DNA from: Moringa oleifera
Taxonomy: Eukaryota; Streptophyta; Magnoliopsida; Brassicales; Moringaceae
NCBI GenBank assembly: GCA_021397835.1
Contig: JAJFZO010000087.1
Coordinates: 3,348,001-3,412,000, forward strand
DNA length: 64,000 nt
Direction of reading: 5' to 3'
Every line of letters starts with the position of its first letter. Position 1 is the first letter of the stretch. The position numbers and the translations under genes were made by a program. Shown one piece after another: positions 48,140 to 61,199 of the stretch. The notes below the pieces were generated by a model, which made no database searches, was not told where the DNA came from, and saw nothing but the letters and a program-made list of their open reading frames with translations.

Positions 48140-50241
48140 ATGGTTAAGGCTGAAGTATCATACGAGGACTATCGCCGCAAGAGGCTTGAGGAAAATAAGA
48201 AAAGGATGGAAGCCCTCAATCTCCCCCAGCTCTCTCAAGCTCTCCGATCGCCGACTATCAAGAAGCCTTCTCCGGTCTTTTCAAACCCCCAGCTTCGTGT
48301 ATTCCTATAACTGAGTATGTAATCTATGCTGTGAAGGCTCACTCTGTCCGTTCAATCTACTTGCAGATGAAGAAGGTGAAGCCTCGCACAGTGGAGAAGC
48401 AAATGGTCGTTGTTAGGAGGTCGAGTCGCTTCGCAAATAAGCCTGCCCCTGTTTATAAAGAAGTGAGCTATTTCATCCCTGATTTATGGTTTTCTTCTTT
48501 TCCAATCTCTCACAGTAACTGTCATTCGTTATCATATGTTTTTCAAACAATAAATTTGAAGCATTTTAACTTCACAAACCATTAATCACTAGCCCTCCTC
48601 ACGCTTCTAATAAAGTTGCTTTTGATGAACATATAGTCTCTAATCCTCTGCTATCTGAGCTTGTTCTGAGTTTTTTTAATAAAGAGTTAAAATTTTGAGT
48701 TTTTTATCTGTGGAAACTCTATCTAACCCTGCTTAATAGTCGTGGCAATAGGTCGCTCCTAGGATATTTTCCTTGTAAGGAATAAAAGATATTGTTATTT
48801 TGTTGTAAACTGAAGTAGTTTTCTTGTGACAGGTTGTTGTTGAACGCGTGGAGATCCCTAGAAGGTATGCTTATTCAAGCTTTTAAATGTCATTGATAAT
48901 TAGTGATGTATCCCTTAGTTCCCTATTTCTTATCTCTTTGCTGCCATTTCAATGCTTTTAATGTCGTCTCCCGGTAAATATAGGATTTATAAGAGAAGGA
49001 ATATGTCAAACCTGGTATATGCTTCAGATGAAGCCAGGGCAGAGGCTATAGAGAAAGCAGAGAAGCTGCAAGCTGGTTTAGAACCTGATTACCCAAACTT
49101 TGTAAAACCCATGCTTCCATCCCATGTTTCTGGTGGATTTTGGCTGGTGAGTCGGTTCCTGGCCCCCTAATTATCAGATTTTCTTTTTTTCCTTTTTCAT
49201 TGTAATTTTGTGTGGCTAAATCAAGGATTAAGGGAAACATGACTTGTCTATCATGTGCCATTTTAGCATTCTGGTGTGATCTCTAGTAATCTTCATGTGC
49301 AATCTGTTTGGCTTGCCTTTTGAGCCAATGGTGGACAACCAAGAAGGTCTATCATCTTTTTAGCAACCGTAATAACTCACTCACCCTGGTCCTGATCAGT
49401 GAGTGAGCAATTTTATAGCTGACCAATGAGCACCTGAGTGCAAACTATCTTCTTGCAATAAGGATGATTTTGACGGGGCCCTTCAGGGTAAACTTCTCCT
49501 GTATTTTATTGACAGGTTAAGAAATAGAATTCAGAACTTAAGATTATGAACGTTTATACTTGCTGGTTTTACTTTAGGAAAGTGCTCGATTTATAACCAG
49601 AATCTGCTGAAAAATGTCTGATGACCCAGAATGCATGTCATTTAACTACTCTTTTGTTGTCATGGGCTGTTAACTCAGTGTTCAAATTATTTTGGAAATT
49701 TTGTCAATAGGGTCTTCCAGTCCACTTCTGCAAGACAAACCTTCCCAAGAGTGATGAGGTTATCACTTTGATAGATGAAGATGGCGATGAGTATCCAACA
49801 ATATATTTGCCTAGGAAAACTGGACTCAGTGGTGGATGGAAAGGATTTTCTGTTGCTCATGAGCTGGTAGATGGTGATGCTTTAGTTTTTCAATTAATCC
49901 GATCTACAGCATTCAAGGTTTGTGTTTTCAGTCAGTTAGACATCATCTGTTTTTTGATCTTCTAAATATGCATAACAGATTTCACATAAATTTGTATGCA
50001 TGATTTGCCTGCATGAAGCAACTCTGGCACAAGCTTCTGGGTTAGTTTGACATGAACCAAATAGTGTTTATGCCTTTTGTGAACAGTTGCTCTCTCTGGC
50101 CTTTTTTGGCCTTTTCCATATTAGATTACCATATTTGCACTGAAAGATGAACAAGACACTTATTAACACATTATGTCTGCTTTTTCTTTTCAGGTGTACA
50201 TTATCAGGGTTAATGGTTCTGAACAGAGTGACAAGCTATAA
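48140..50241 (+). CDS. B3-domain DNA-binding protein (At5g42700-like)
   Basis: Six exons: 48140-48298, 48367-48462, 48833-48864, 48984-49146, 49711-49917 and 50194-50241, giving 234 residues. The N-terminus is basic and helical (MVKAEVSYEDYRRKRLEENK). A conserved linker, VVVRRSSRFANKPAPVYKE, precedes the coiled-coil-like DEARAEAIEKAEKLQAGL. The single B3 domain (about residues 134-226) includes FVKPMLPSHVSGGFWLGLPV, DEDGDEYPTIYLPRKTGLSG and ELVDGDALVFQLI. B3 domains bind DNA in the major groove, so this is a probable nuclear regulator. It belongs to the subgroup named after At5g42700/At3g19184, whose targets are not known. The start was chosen as the first ATG giving the family N-terminus. 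Confidence 0.9.
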
Positions 50242-51950
50242 GATATTACATAATTCGATGTTGGAGCTGATCGGATCAGTCTAGGTAACTATGTTGAAAC
50301 ATTGCTAAATATGCAATATATATATATATATACTTTTTTAATTTTAATTTTAATCTAAATCAATTGGACATCATTTTTATTTTACATCTCATTTTATGTT
50401 TATTTTTAAATTTTTTGATTTTTTAGATGTATAATTTATTTCATCAATTTTTCAAAATATAAAATAAAAAATAAATATAATTTAAAGTTTTTTATATGTT
50501 TATCCATTTATTTATTATTGTTTCCTTCAAGTTATATTCGTGAAGGTAACAGATAATAACTCGGGTCAAAGTTTTCTGGCACTTCCTAATAATTACAGTA
50601 TAGTAGTTAAAATATAGGCTTGATAACGACATGGATTCTCAGTTGCAGTGCATTTTCACCTTAAAAGTTAGATGCAATACACTTCATAACCTCTTGGCCT
50701 TAACGGATGGGACCTACTGTCATGTGAACTCCATGGAATGTAGATTTGCAAATTCTTGTGCAGGAGGTTGGAGGCATCCACCTTGTCGCAGACACTCTTG
50801 ACAATTTGATATCAACTTCAACACATGTTCTGCCTCCAGTGAGATCAAGAAAAGCTTACACTCTTTTTATTTTTATGAGACATGTTTCATTTAGATGTGG
50901 TTGGAACACGGAGCTGATGAGCTTGAAACTTTCCCATTATGCATGTTCTCTATATTACTTCAACTTCTTTGAATTTTGTTCTTGTTTGACTCTCTCTCTC
51001 TCTCACTCTATTGTTGTTTCCTTCTCATTAACATTAGGTCTGCTTTTTTCTTAATTCCAGGAATCCATTGCAAGCAAACAGGAAACAAAGGAAACTTAAC
51101 TGCCTTGCTTATAGATTTACCAAGTGTCAATTCAGGGCCTTGTTGCATGCCATACTGTGGTGATTCTGTACCTGTTTAGGCATCTAACACAGAAGGAACG
51201 GTTGTACATTATTTCTTAACTTAATTCAATCTAACTAGTTTGCATTATTAATTCTTCTTCTCTATCTCCTTATTTCTGTCAGGTTGTAGATTCTTTGGGT
51301 TCTTTCTGTTCCAGGAAGGCCTAACAGTTCTCTAACTGGGAATGTCCTAGACCAGATCCTTAAACTTCGGGTGGCAAACGGCAACATCTCATGACCATGT
51401 GTGTCCAAAATCAAATCCCCTGGCAGAGGAAGTGAATGTAATAACTAATCATTGACGAGGTCTTCCCTCAACCACATCAACCTCACATCAATTTTCTTAT
51501 ACGGCATAGCATACCACCAAACCTACCTACATGGTTAAAGGTCATCTAAAATATTACTCCTCTAGAAAATATCCTAGAATAAAGAATTGATTAGAAAGAA
51601 AATTAAACCCATTGTTTTTTACTTTATTGCCAGGTCGACTATTCAATTTCTTTTTAAAAAATTATAGCCCAATAGTATTCTCTTCTTAAGAAATTTAGAA
51701 ATTAATACTGTGAATTAGAAAATAAGAATTTCAGTTTTTTTTTTTCCATGACAAGCTTCAATAAATTAGGTGACAATCGTGATTTTCTTGATCAAATTTT
51801 AGCTTGCAAAAATCTTTTCCAGAAAAGAATCTGAGTAAAAAACAATTAAAAATTTAGACTGATTAACAGAAATTGAAATTGAAATTTATTATTTAATTTA
51901 AACCTCCATTTTTTAAATTTGCAGAATGTGGGTATGGAATTAGGATGTGT
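50242..51950. other. 3' flank of the B3 gene, no gene seen
   Basis: AT-rich DNA with a (TA)n near 50317-50333. The frame at 50746-51054 has a protein-like start (QILVQEVGGIHLVADTL) but does not fit the B3 family and runs into low-complexity sequence. Nothing else is recognised. Confidence 0.45.
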
Positions 51951-53911
51951 TATTAAGTGAAATGACAAAACTGCCCATGAGCCCACCAAAACGTGGTAAT
52001 GACGTAGTTTTATTTAATTTGTGGGGTTTATGTGGGTGCACTTCTGCTGAATAGGTCAGTTGAGCTGGGATGAGTCAACCAGTTTATTGATAGCAACGCT
52101 TGCTGGGGAAAGCTGGCCCCCTCTTCCAACCCTTTCCAGCTTGCTCCTTCACCCTCCTTGTCAACAACACCAGCTAAGTGCCCACACACACTCCTAAATA
52201 ATTGGGTCCCTCAACTCCTCAACATGATCTGATCTCCCACTGGGCCCCACGTCAGCTCTTTCCTTTCCCATCCCCTGAGCCATTGATTCAGCCCTCATCA
52301 CTCCCTCATGGCCCCCATCCAACCGTTTAGTACGCGGTGTTTGTCTTAATAACCACCATCTACTCCATCCTCTCTCCTCCACGCGCCTTCGATTCGAGTG
52401 CCCACCCAAGCCTCGACCAAATTGGAAGCATCTGCAAAACACGCGCGGTGGTTAAAAGTGAGATTTGCCATGGTATTGTCTCGCTGTATGACTGGCGCCG
52501 GGAATTTCGCGGTCAGCCGAGTGGAGGTCAAAGGTTAGGTCGGGAAAGAACCTGGCGAGGACGGGGTGCCCCGAATTAAGTGGGCCCCAGGGCCAATGAC
52601 CCCGTCATTAACAATGTCATTAACTTTTTAATTAATGCACTAAACAACAAATTAATTATATTAATAACAGGCTAAATATGCGTTTTTGTGTAATGACAGT
52701 GCATGCCTCTCCGTCCAGTTAGGAGCTGTAATTTGACCGACTCCATTTGTTTCCCCGTTCCGTTTTCTTGCTATCGTGCGCCTCCTCGTGTAACCGGCGC
52801 TATCCCTCTGAAAATAGAAATTAGAAAAACAAAAAAAAAAAAAAAAAAAGACCGTCCTGCAAGTTGTCTCCTTTAGCTCTACCAACGACGGCTTGGTTCT
52901 CTATGGTCGGGCCCACCCCTATATATCTTCTTACGTGGGGCCCCGTAAACAATAACCCTCCGATCTTGACGTGATTAATCTAACGGCTGTGAAAGCGCCC
53001 CGGCAGGGTTGATTAGCGGCTTGAAAACGGCTTTGGGCGCCGAACAAACGGAACGATGCGTTTTGCCACGTCAGATAAGGAAAGTAGAGAAAACCGAAAA
53101 AAATAATAAGAAAAAGAAAAGAAAAGAAACAGGCGAGAGAAGAAAGAGAGGAGCCAGCTTCGTTTGCGTATTTGTAAAATGATAGTTTTCTCTTTCATGG
53201 TTTCCACAATGGGATTTTTACAGGGCGCCGGGATCCGCGTCTTTTGATTGCAGCAAACATCTCATTCTGTTCGCGCGCAATCACCATCGCCTTTAGTATG
53301 ATTCTCTTTATCTCCGTCTCTCTGTCTTACTGTAATTCTTCTTCTTCTTTCTATGTCTTCTCTTCTATAGGATTCTTTTTCTTTATCTTTCTGTTTGTTG
53401 CCTTATGGACTTCACGAACTCAGACATCGTGATTTGTAATATTTTCTCTTCTAATATGCCTGTCGAGTTATTTTATCGTCCACATTGATTTGGATTTTCA
53501 TCTTTTTATTCATCTTCCTCTCCCTGTTTTGTTCTGTTGATTCTTCTGTTATCTGATCATCTGTCATGAGTTAATTTCCTTGATTTATGGACAATGATGT
53601 GAATTTGTTCATTTTTTTTTCTGTAAGTTCTTTTCTTTTTTTTTGGTCTTTTGTCCTTGAAGATCTTGATGATTTTGTGTGGCCGTGACTAACTAAGCTT
53701 TTCAATTTGATATTTCGCTGATTCGTATCTTCACGTTCGATCAATTTGATTTGATTTGTTATTGATAATTGAGCAATTCTATTCGATTTGCGAGTTTTGA
53801 TTTGGCTAATCGGCTTTCGTTTTATCTCAGGATTTGTAATGGTACAACACATGGAGAATTAGAAGTGACTGGAGTCATTCTGTGTGTTGTGATTTTGAGC
53901 TCGCGAGAACA
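51951..53911. other. Promoter and leader region of the PP2C gene
   Basis: GC-richer DNA with ACGT-type motifs (ccccacgtcagc near 52243, ttacgtgggg near 52932) and a TATA-like ctatatatc near 52919. The distance to the PP2C start codon implies a long leader, probably with a 5' UTR intron ending at tttatctcag near 53830. The short frames here are not convincing. A poly-A of about 20 lies near 52830. Confidence 0.45.
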
Positions 53912-56900
53912 ATGTCCAGGAGGAGCGACCATCACACTGTCCCACTTTCAGTGCTGCTGCAGCGGGAATTAGCGAATGAGAAGGTTGAGAATCCGGAGAT
54001 TCAGCATGGTCAGGCCAGCCAAAGCAAGAAAGGGGAGGACTTCACGCTGCTTAAAACAGAGTGCCAAAGGGCCTTGGGTGATGGGGTTGCCACATTCTCT
54101 GTTTTCGGGGTATGTGTTGGTCATGACTTGGTGTCTGTTTCTTTTATCCTTGTATGTTTGATGCTCTCATCAGTGATGGTTGTTGTGCAATGAGTTGGTT
54201 GCAATCTATTCTAAAGATTTATGTGTCCAGATATTTGTCTTATGATGGTGATGGTGTTGTGAGGGAGATGTGCAGGAGATGCTTGGATCTACTCTTAGGA
54301 GACAGAAAAACTTGGAGAAGTTCAGATTTTACCAACCAGTGAAAAAACTGCCATAGCATGATATGCTCTGACATGCACCTCCTAGTTGTTTGGTGGATAC
54401 ATGAAATCTTTGCTTTTGTTCTTATGTCTGCTTGTTGATGGATTGGAATATCTACTGTATGTCTGAAACGAATGAACAGTAAATGCCATTGAAGATTGTT
54501 GGTTTAAAAGCATAACCTAGAATCAGTTCATATTTAAAGTCTTTGACTCACTTCTAGTACAAATTTGTATCTTTTTATACTGTATTTTAGATTTGGAATT
54601 TGAAAGATTGGGCCTGTTATGAATGTAAACTTTGTTTTGATTTTCTGCTATTACATTCTTATCATGATAAAGTTTTCTATAAGATTCTTGGCCTTTTTTT
54701 CTTTTTTTTTCCTTCCCTTGCTTTGACATTTAATATGAAGTATTAGTTTGTTTGTTTTTACTTATGTTTGGTTGGTTTCTCTTGCTAAATTGTGTTTTCC
54801 AGCTATTTGACGGGCACAATGGGTCTGCAGCTGCAATTTATACTAAGGAGAATCTCCTAAATAATGTCTTAGGTGCTATTCCCTCAGATCTTAACAGAGA
54901 TGAGTGGGTTGCTGCACTGCCAAGGGCCTTGGTTGCAGGCTTTGTTAAAACAGATAAAGATTTTCAAGAGAGAGGTATGAGTTATTCTTTGCAAATGCAC
55001 ATCATTGTTCTCCAAATATGCACATGTAGACAGGTATGTAGGTGAAATGCATATGCTGATATGAATGAGAATTGAAAAATTTATCCCGAATGACATAATT
55101 CTAGAATCAACTAATTATCGTACATATTTAACATGTTATCGAAACATCGGTGATTATATATCGGACATTCCAATTGGCTTACTGGCATACACTGCAAATG
55201 TTAGGAAGGGACATGGTTTGCTAGTTACACTAGCCATCATGAGGGCCATCCAATGCTTTTGAAACTATAGCTGTCAATAAGATGGTTTCTTGTGTCTTGA
55301 TCATGAGAGGTAGTTGCTAGTCAATTATTAAACTTTATATGGAAAAGGCCGTCGTCAATCTTTTCTGCTTATTATAAAGAGAAGAACAATGAGAAATATT
55401 GTCTAGCACAAATATTATATCCTATGTATAGGAAATTGCTCTTTCTTAATGATAAAATATTGTATCTTGGTGATGGATCTGGAGTTGGGCACAGGCTTTA
55501 GGATCATTGCAGTGATTTCATTTTTCTTAAGAGTCTTTCTTACAAGTTGTGATACTGATGCTTATTCATATTTGTGGATATTTTAGCCCGAACATCAGGA
55601 ACAACTGTCACCTTTGTTATAATAGAAGGGTGGGTGGTTACTGTCGCATCTGTTGGTGATTCCCGTTGCATACTTGAACCTGCTGAAGGTGGTATTTATT
55701 ACCTGTCAGCAGATCATCGGCTTGAGTGTAATGAAGAGGAGTAAGTACTTTATAAAATGTGTTTGGTGACCACTTAAGAATAGCCTCTTTGATTTGAGGG
55801 CCTTGACATTTTCTTTTGGTACTTTGTTAGGAGGCAGCGTGTTACTGCTAGTGGGGGTGAAGTTGGTCGGCTAAATACTGGTGGTGGTACAGAGGTAGCT
55901 TTCTTCACATTGAATATATATATTTTGTTGCTTCAAGGTGCCTGAGTACTCTTAGACATCTTCCTCTGTGTGATAGTCTTTTAACTGGAAATTGTATTAT
56001 ATAGTAGTATTCTGTAAATTACATGGAGATGAATCAATACAACTGCCACTCTAAAATAAAAGACATGTCGGTGTCAAATAGCATATGAATGCATGGATAA
56101 TTGGACGATCTTTTGGGTCAAGCTATGATAAGAATTGTCAGACCATTTTGTGGCTCATGGAACTGTAGCATGTAAAATTTTAAGTCATCCGCTATTTTCT
56201 TTTTCCACTAGATTACCTTACTTTCTTTTTTGGATGGAAATTTTCAATGATGTCATTATGCCAATAAATCCTGACAGATCAGTTATCTTTTCCAGGAAAT
56301 AACTTTGACGAATATTTTATCTGATTCTGTTCATCTGATCTAAGCAGTTTATCTGACTGGTATGTTTATTCTTTTCTAGATTGGTCCATTAAGATGTTGG
56401 CCTGGTGGCTTGTGTCTTTCACGATCAATTGGAGATATGGATGTCGGCGAGTTCATTGTTCCTGTTCCTTATGTAAAGCAAGTGAAGGTTTGTCATTTAA
56501 GTTTTATGTGCTTATATTCAGCATTTTTTTTCCCTGATGGGGGGAAAAAAAAAGATGTTTTAAAAATGTGTTAGCTGTTGTTATCACCTGCTTATGTAGT
56601 GTTTTTGTTATATGGAACATTTTTGGGACATTATAATTATTTGGCGGAATGGGGCCAAATTGCCTAGTGAATTTAAATGCCCTGGTCTCAATTGCACCTG
56701 CATTTCCATAGCATGTGCTAAAGTGACCTTTGTGATAGATTTCACTGATTCTGTTGTTAGTTATGCTGGTTTCTACCCCTTCAAGATAAATAAATTTTGA
56801 GGGGCGATTTGATAGCATACCCATTTTCCTGGGGCACTTTAAGTGTTTGCAGAATAGAGTCACTTGTAAGGTATTCGTCCTCCTCTTCTGTCAACACAGT

Positions 56901-58264
56901 TATACTCCTCTTTAGCTGTCATAATAACAAGTCGAGGGCTTGAATAAAACTCTGCAAACCTTTATACCATGATGCTTCAAGATCTCAAATTTTTTTTTTG
57001 GGACCCTTCCGAATATTTACATTGAGGATAAGTGAACCTTTACAAAATAGATTGCCTCTTCCTCTCTCACTCTCTCATGCTCTTTCTCTCTGTTTATCTC
57101 TGGACATTCTGATCTATCACATACTGTTTGGAGGGCATTTATTGGTTTCCTTTTTGTATAACTCTTGATATCTATATTTTGTATATTTATTTTTGCAGTT
57201 GTCTACAGCTGGTGGCAGGCTTATTATCTCAAGTGATGGTGTTTGGGATGCTTTAACTGCAGAAATGGCCCTTGACTGTTGTCGTGGGATGTCAGCTGAA
57301 GCTGCAGCTGCACAAATAGTTAAAGTATGCACTGACATCTGCACTGTTTTCCATAAATTATATGTATAGACATTTTTTTTTGTCTATGCGTGCGGGTGTC
57401 AAAAATTAATATACTAACTGTAGTTAAACGCAAATTGCACCACTGCTAGCCAGACCCATTGGTCTAGAAGCTTGTTCCATGTCTTGCTTATTTCATTCAC
57501 TTTTCTTACTCTTTAATGTTCTGTGTCTAGGAAGCTTTGCAGGCAAAGGGTCTTCGAGATGATACAACCTGCATTGTGATTGATATGCTACCTCAAGAGA
57601 AGCCAACTGCTCCTTTACCATCCCAAAAGAAGCAGGGAAAAGGAATGTTCAAGTCCATGTTTCGCAAGAAGTCTTATGAATCGACTTCTAATTGGGATAA
57701 AGAATATACTGAACCAGATATGGTGGAAGAATTATATGAAGATGGCTCTGCCATGCTTTCAGAAAGGTATGTGCTCTCAAGACTAAACAGCTAAAAATGA
57801 CACATCTCCAACTAATACGATCAATGTTTCTCTTGTATTCTCATTATTGGCTCCTTTTGCATTTTATGTTTGATTGAGATTCCACTAATTATAGGTATGA
57901 CATGGGATTTTTTTTCTGTGGTATGCAGGTTAGATACAAAATATCCACTTTGTAACATGTTTAAGTTGTTGGTCTGTGCTGTATGTCAAGTAGAGATAAA
58001 ACCTGGAGAGGGTATTTCAATACATGCTGGCACATCTAATTCTGGAAAGCTTCGTCCTTGGGATGGCCCTTTCCTTTGCTTAAGTTGCCAAGAGAAGAAA
58101 GAAGCTATGGAAGGGAAAAGAGGATTTGGAGGTATGATCACTCGCTCTTTTTATCTCTCATCTCCTCTCTGGTGTCTGTGCATTACTAAATTTTTCTCTA
58201 AACCATTTTAATTCTATATATTTTTTAATCTTTTTCAGATAGACATAGTAGTGAGAGTGACTAG
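53912..58264 (+). CDS. Protein phosphatase 2C (At1g47380/PP2C12-like)
   Basis: Nine exons: 53912-54109, 54803-54974, 55587-55740, 55831-55894, 56380-56487, 57199-57324, 57531-57766, 57929-58131 and 58239-58264. They give 428 residues, the length I recall for Arabidopsis At1g47380. PP2C motifs include DGHNG at 69-73 (metal-binding Asp69, with Asn replacing the usual Gly), GDSR at 147-150, SADHR, ISSDGVWD with Asp245, and RDDTTC at 283-288. They predict a Mn/Mg-dependent Ser/Thr phosphatase. A C-terminal extension adds two CxxC pairs (C369/C372 and C403/C406), probably zinc-binding, and ends DRHSSESD. It is not of the ABA co-receptor clade A. The substrate is unknown. The extension is part of this subfamily and not a fusion. 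Confidence 0.95.
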
Positions 58265-61028
58265 CCAGCCCTGAGCAATCATTTTGCTCGCACTAACGAT
58301 TGTTTCAAATTTGATCATGAATGGGTAGATGGACCTTTCTTACAATATTAGCTCCCAACAATTTCACATCTTGGGTTTTGAGCATTTTGGTCTTCTGGTG
58401 TTGACTTCTGGGCCCAAGTAGATCTGTGCTTATTGCTTCTGTGATTTGAGGCAGAAGGTGAGAGTTAATGTGTGCCTTAGCTCTCTGTTCCTGACTTCTG
58501 GGGTGATAAGAATTGTGCTTGCCTTGAACTCAAAGATTCATGGAAGGCTCTGATGCTCCCCATTGTATAATTACACGTTGGAGGTAATTGATATTTCTGT
58601 CTCAGTTAAATTCATTGCATGTCAGTCTGTCCAGATCGTATAGAGCTAACACTGAAAGATAGCAGCCTGCAATGTAATATTATTTTATAGGGAGTTTGCT
58701 GAATACATACAGATTCATTCCACTGTAGGAGAACTCAAAACTGATCAGCTTGTCAGATGAATTTGTTCCTGTAGCATAAATTTGACCCTTCCTTTGTCAA
58801 GTTGGGAGGTCAATTTTTAGGGGTAGGAAACTGGAAATCTCTCTCTCTCTCTGTCTTTTTTTTTTTTTTTTCTCGCTTTCTAGAAATGTGTCTATGTGGT
58901 TCATATTTAGTTCCTTTACAATTTTTGAGATATCACTCAAAAGTTTATACCATCTACTATAAATGACTAATTAAAACTTAAAGACTTCATTTCAATTTTA
59001 TATCTGTGGTTGTCTGGCTGTGTTTGAGGAGGTACTTATGCTTTAAACCTTCTTGTATTTCCATTTCCCTTTATATAATTTATATGATTTGTGATAATTT
59101 AATTAAATACTAGAAATCTACTTGCACGTTCCATGTTCAATAATAGAATCTTAGAGGGGAGGATCATGAATCATATGAATAGCAGTGTGGACAAACTTTT
59201 TAGTGGGACAGATGGACAAAGCTTGGCCAGATTCCGACGTATAGTCTTATGCATGCAACTTAGCAGAGTTGTAATATGGGGTCCTCTATAATGTTATTAA
59301 AGTAGCTGGTCCTTCTGGAAGTTTAAGATAAAAAATAATGAGGGAAAGAGGAGAAAATGGGTTCACATAACCATAGAAGACATAATAGATATATTCTGAT
59401 TCAGGGCCAAAACATGCTGGGCACTGATTGGATGAATTGTTAGGTCTATAGATGACACAAAGGAAAGAAGAAAAGATGTTTGTTTTGTTCAATGAGATCC
59501 AAAGAAGGATAGAAGAAAAAACACACAATGCACATGCATGTGGCACTTTAGCGGAAAGTGGGAGTGTGTAAAGTTTTTGTTTGATGCCAAGGTTTGTTCT
59601 TGGCTGTGGAGAAATTGTAAGACCTTGTGTGGCCACTGGCAAAGGCAAAAAAACTTTTCAAAAAATTGAAAAAGAAAAGAGAAAGTATCTCTTCTTCCCT
59701 TCCACTAAATAATAGCTAAGGGTCTTAGGTGGGTTATTGAGTGTGAAATCTTTGTTGCATGCCATGTTTGGTCCTCCGCTTTCCTTCTTATCTCTCTGGA
59801 GAGACTCAATTAGAATATGATATCGAATGGCTTTGGGTGATGAAGGATGATGAGTCAGTCCACCAGAAATAATGCCTCCATGATTGAGATGTTGACCTTA
59901 ACTAAACCAACAAAATTCCACAACAAGGACCGGACCACCTTGTACACGTGTGTGTGGGCCCCAAGCTCCCTAACCTAACTGTCACCCTTTGTTCCCATCT
60001 GTTGTCCACAGAATCCATTGCAATCAATCACCGCCCACCTGATGTTAACAATCGGACGGTCTCTAATCTCCCACTCATCCTCTAAAACTGACTCATGAGA
60101 ACACACACCCCAACTGTTCGCCAACATGCCCCATCGGGATTGTTCCTCTCGCCTTCAATGATCGTACACTAATGTCTCATCTTCTCTCTCCTTCAATTGT
60201 GATGATTATTATCTTAGAAAATCTCACTAAGTTGAATTCTTTTCTTTCCATAATCAACATGGTGATTATTATTATCAGCTTTGAAAATGAGATACTTATC
60301 TACCAAACCAGCTTGGTCAATGAGAAAAAGTTGTCTAGAAAAAAAAAAAAAAAAAAGATCAAGACCATAGAAAAAGAAAACACGGTTTCCAGAATGGGAC
60401 AGGTTTTAACTTCTAAACAACAATCTTGTAAGAAATGGTCTTCAAGATTTTTCAGTGACATCACTTCCTCGTAAGCAAAACCTAAGCAAAGTCCATACTT
60501 GAAGCCTCCCAGTTGATCCTCACAATTGTTACCTCCCTTGAAATCGTTACACTGAAACCAGAAAAAGGATTTCTCCTGGGAAAAAACAGAGATGAAAAAA
60601 TGAGAGGCTAAACTTAAGCATGCATATCTATACATTTGCAAAGATTCCTCTCGAGAAAGTGTGCACAATCTTCTGTGTGTATATCAATATTGACCTCTCT
60701 CCTAGGCAAAAAAAAAAAAAACAACTCGCTCAGAGACTAATACCCAAATGATAATGGTCTGAGTTTGCCATTCAAACTGGCTTTTCTGGCCAAATTTGGA
60801 TGTTTGTGATCTCATTTGGTTTAATCAGGCACTGGAATTAGCTGTTGGATGCTTGGATCAGACAAGGACCCACCAACCTTTCCCACATACTGCTAAATAT
60901 ATCATCTCAGACTTCTATGCCCACCACACCCTTTTCCAAAGATAATGCAACTGAAAGCAAGAAATATACGTCTTGCAAGTTTTGTACCAAAAGCACTTTT
61001 TAAGCCAACCAGATTGACTACAATACTC

Positions 61029-61065
<37 letters not shown>

Positions 61066-61199
61066 ACTGCTTCATGATCTCCTCGATTTGGTGATATATA
61101 TCCATAAGCACCAAATTATATGAAAAAGAAAAAAGAAAGAGGTAAAAGTGAGAGAAACCCAGATACTGAGATCTTCTGTTCTGTCCATATAATCATTGA
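58265..61199. other. Intergenic between PP2C and BKI1
   Basis: The first few hundred bases are the PP2C 3' region. The remainder to about 61.0 kb is non-coding by my reading. The frames at 59286-59648 and 60300-60668 (both minus) lack protein-like signatures. The 59.9-60.1 kb part contains tacacgtgtgtg, an ACGT-type box, and is probably BKI1 promoter. A poly-A run lies at 60340-60357. Confidence 0.5.
61026..61063. repeat. (CT)n microsatellite upstream of BKI1
   Basis: About 19 CT units with one interruption, 140 bp before the BKI1 start codon, on the coding strand. It is the third gene in this window with such a leader or promoter tract. Confidence 0.85.

Noticed and set aside
49373..49408. 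Inverted repeat ctcactca/tgagtgag in a B3 gene intron
   Set aside because: Only an 8 bp stem with a wide loop; expected by chance in an intron of this size.
50746..51054. Frame starting QILVQEVGGIHLVADTL downstream of the B3 gene
   Set aside because: The B3 protein is complete at 50241, and this frame runs into low-complexity sequence with no family match.
60172..60668. Overlapping frames on both strands upstream of BKI1
   Set aside because: They span a poly-A tract and have low-complexity ends; more likely promoter DNA.
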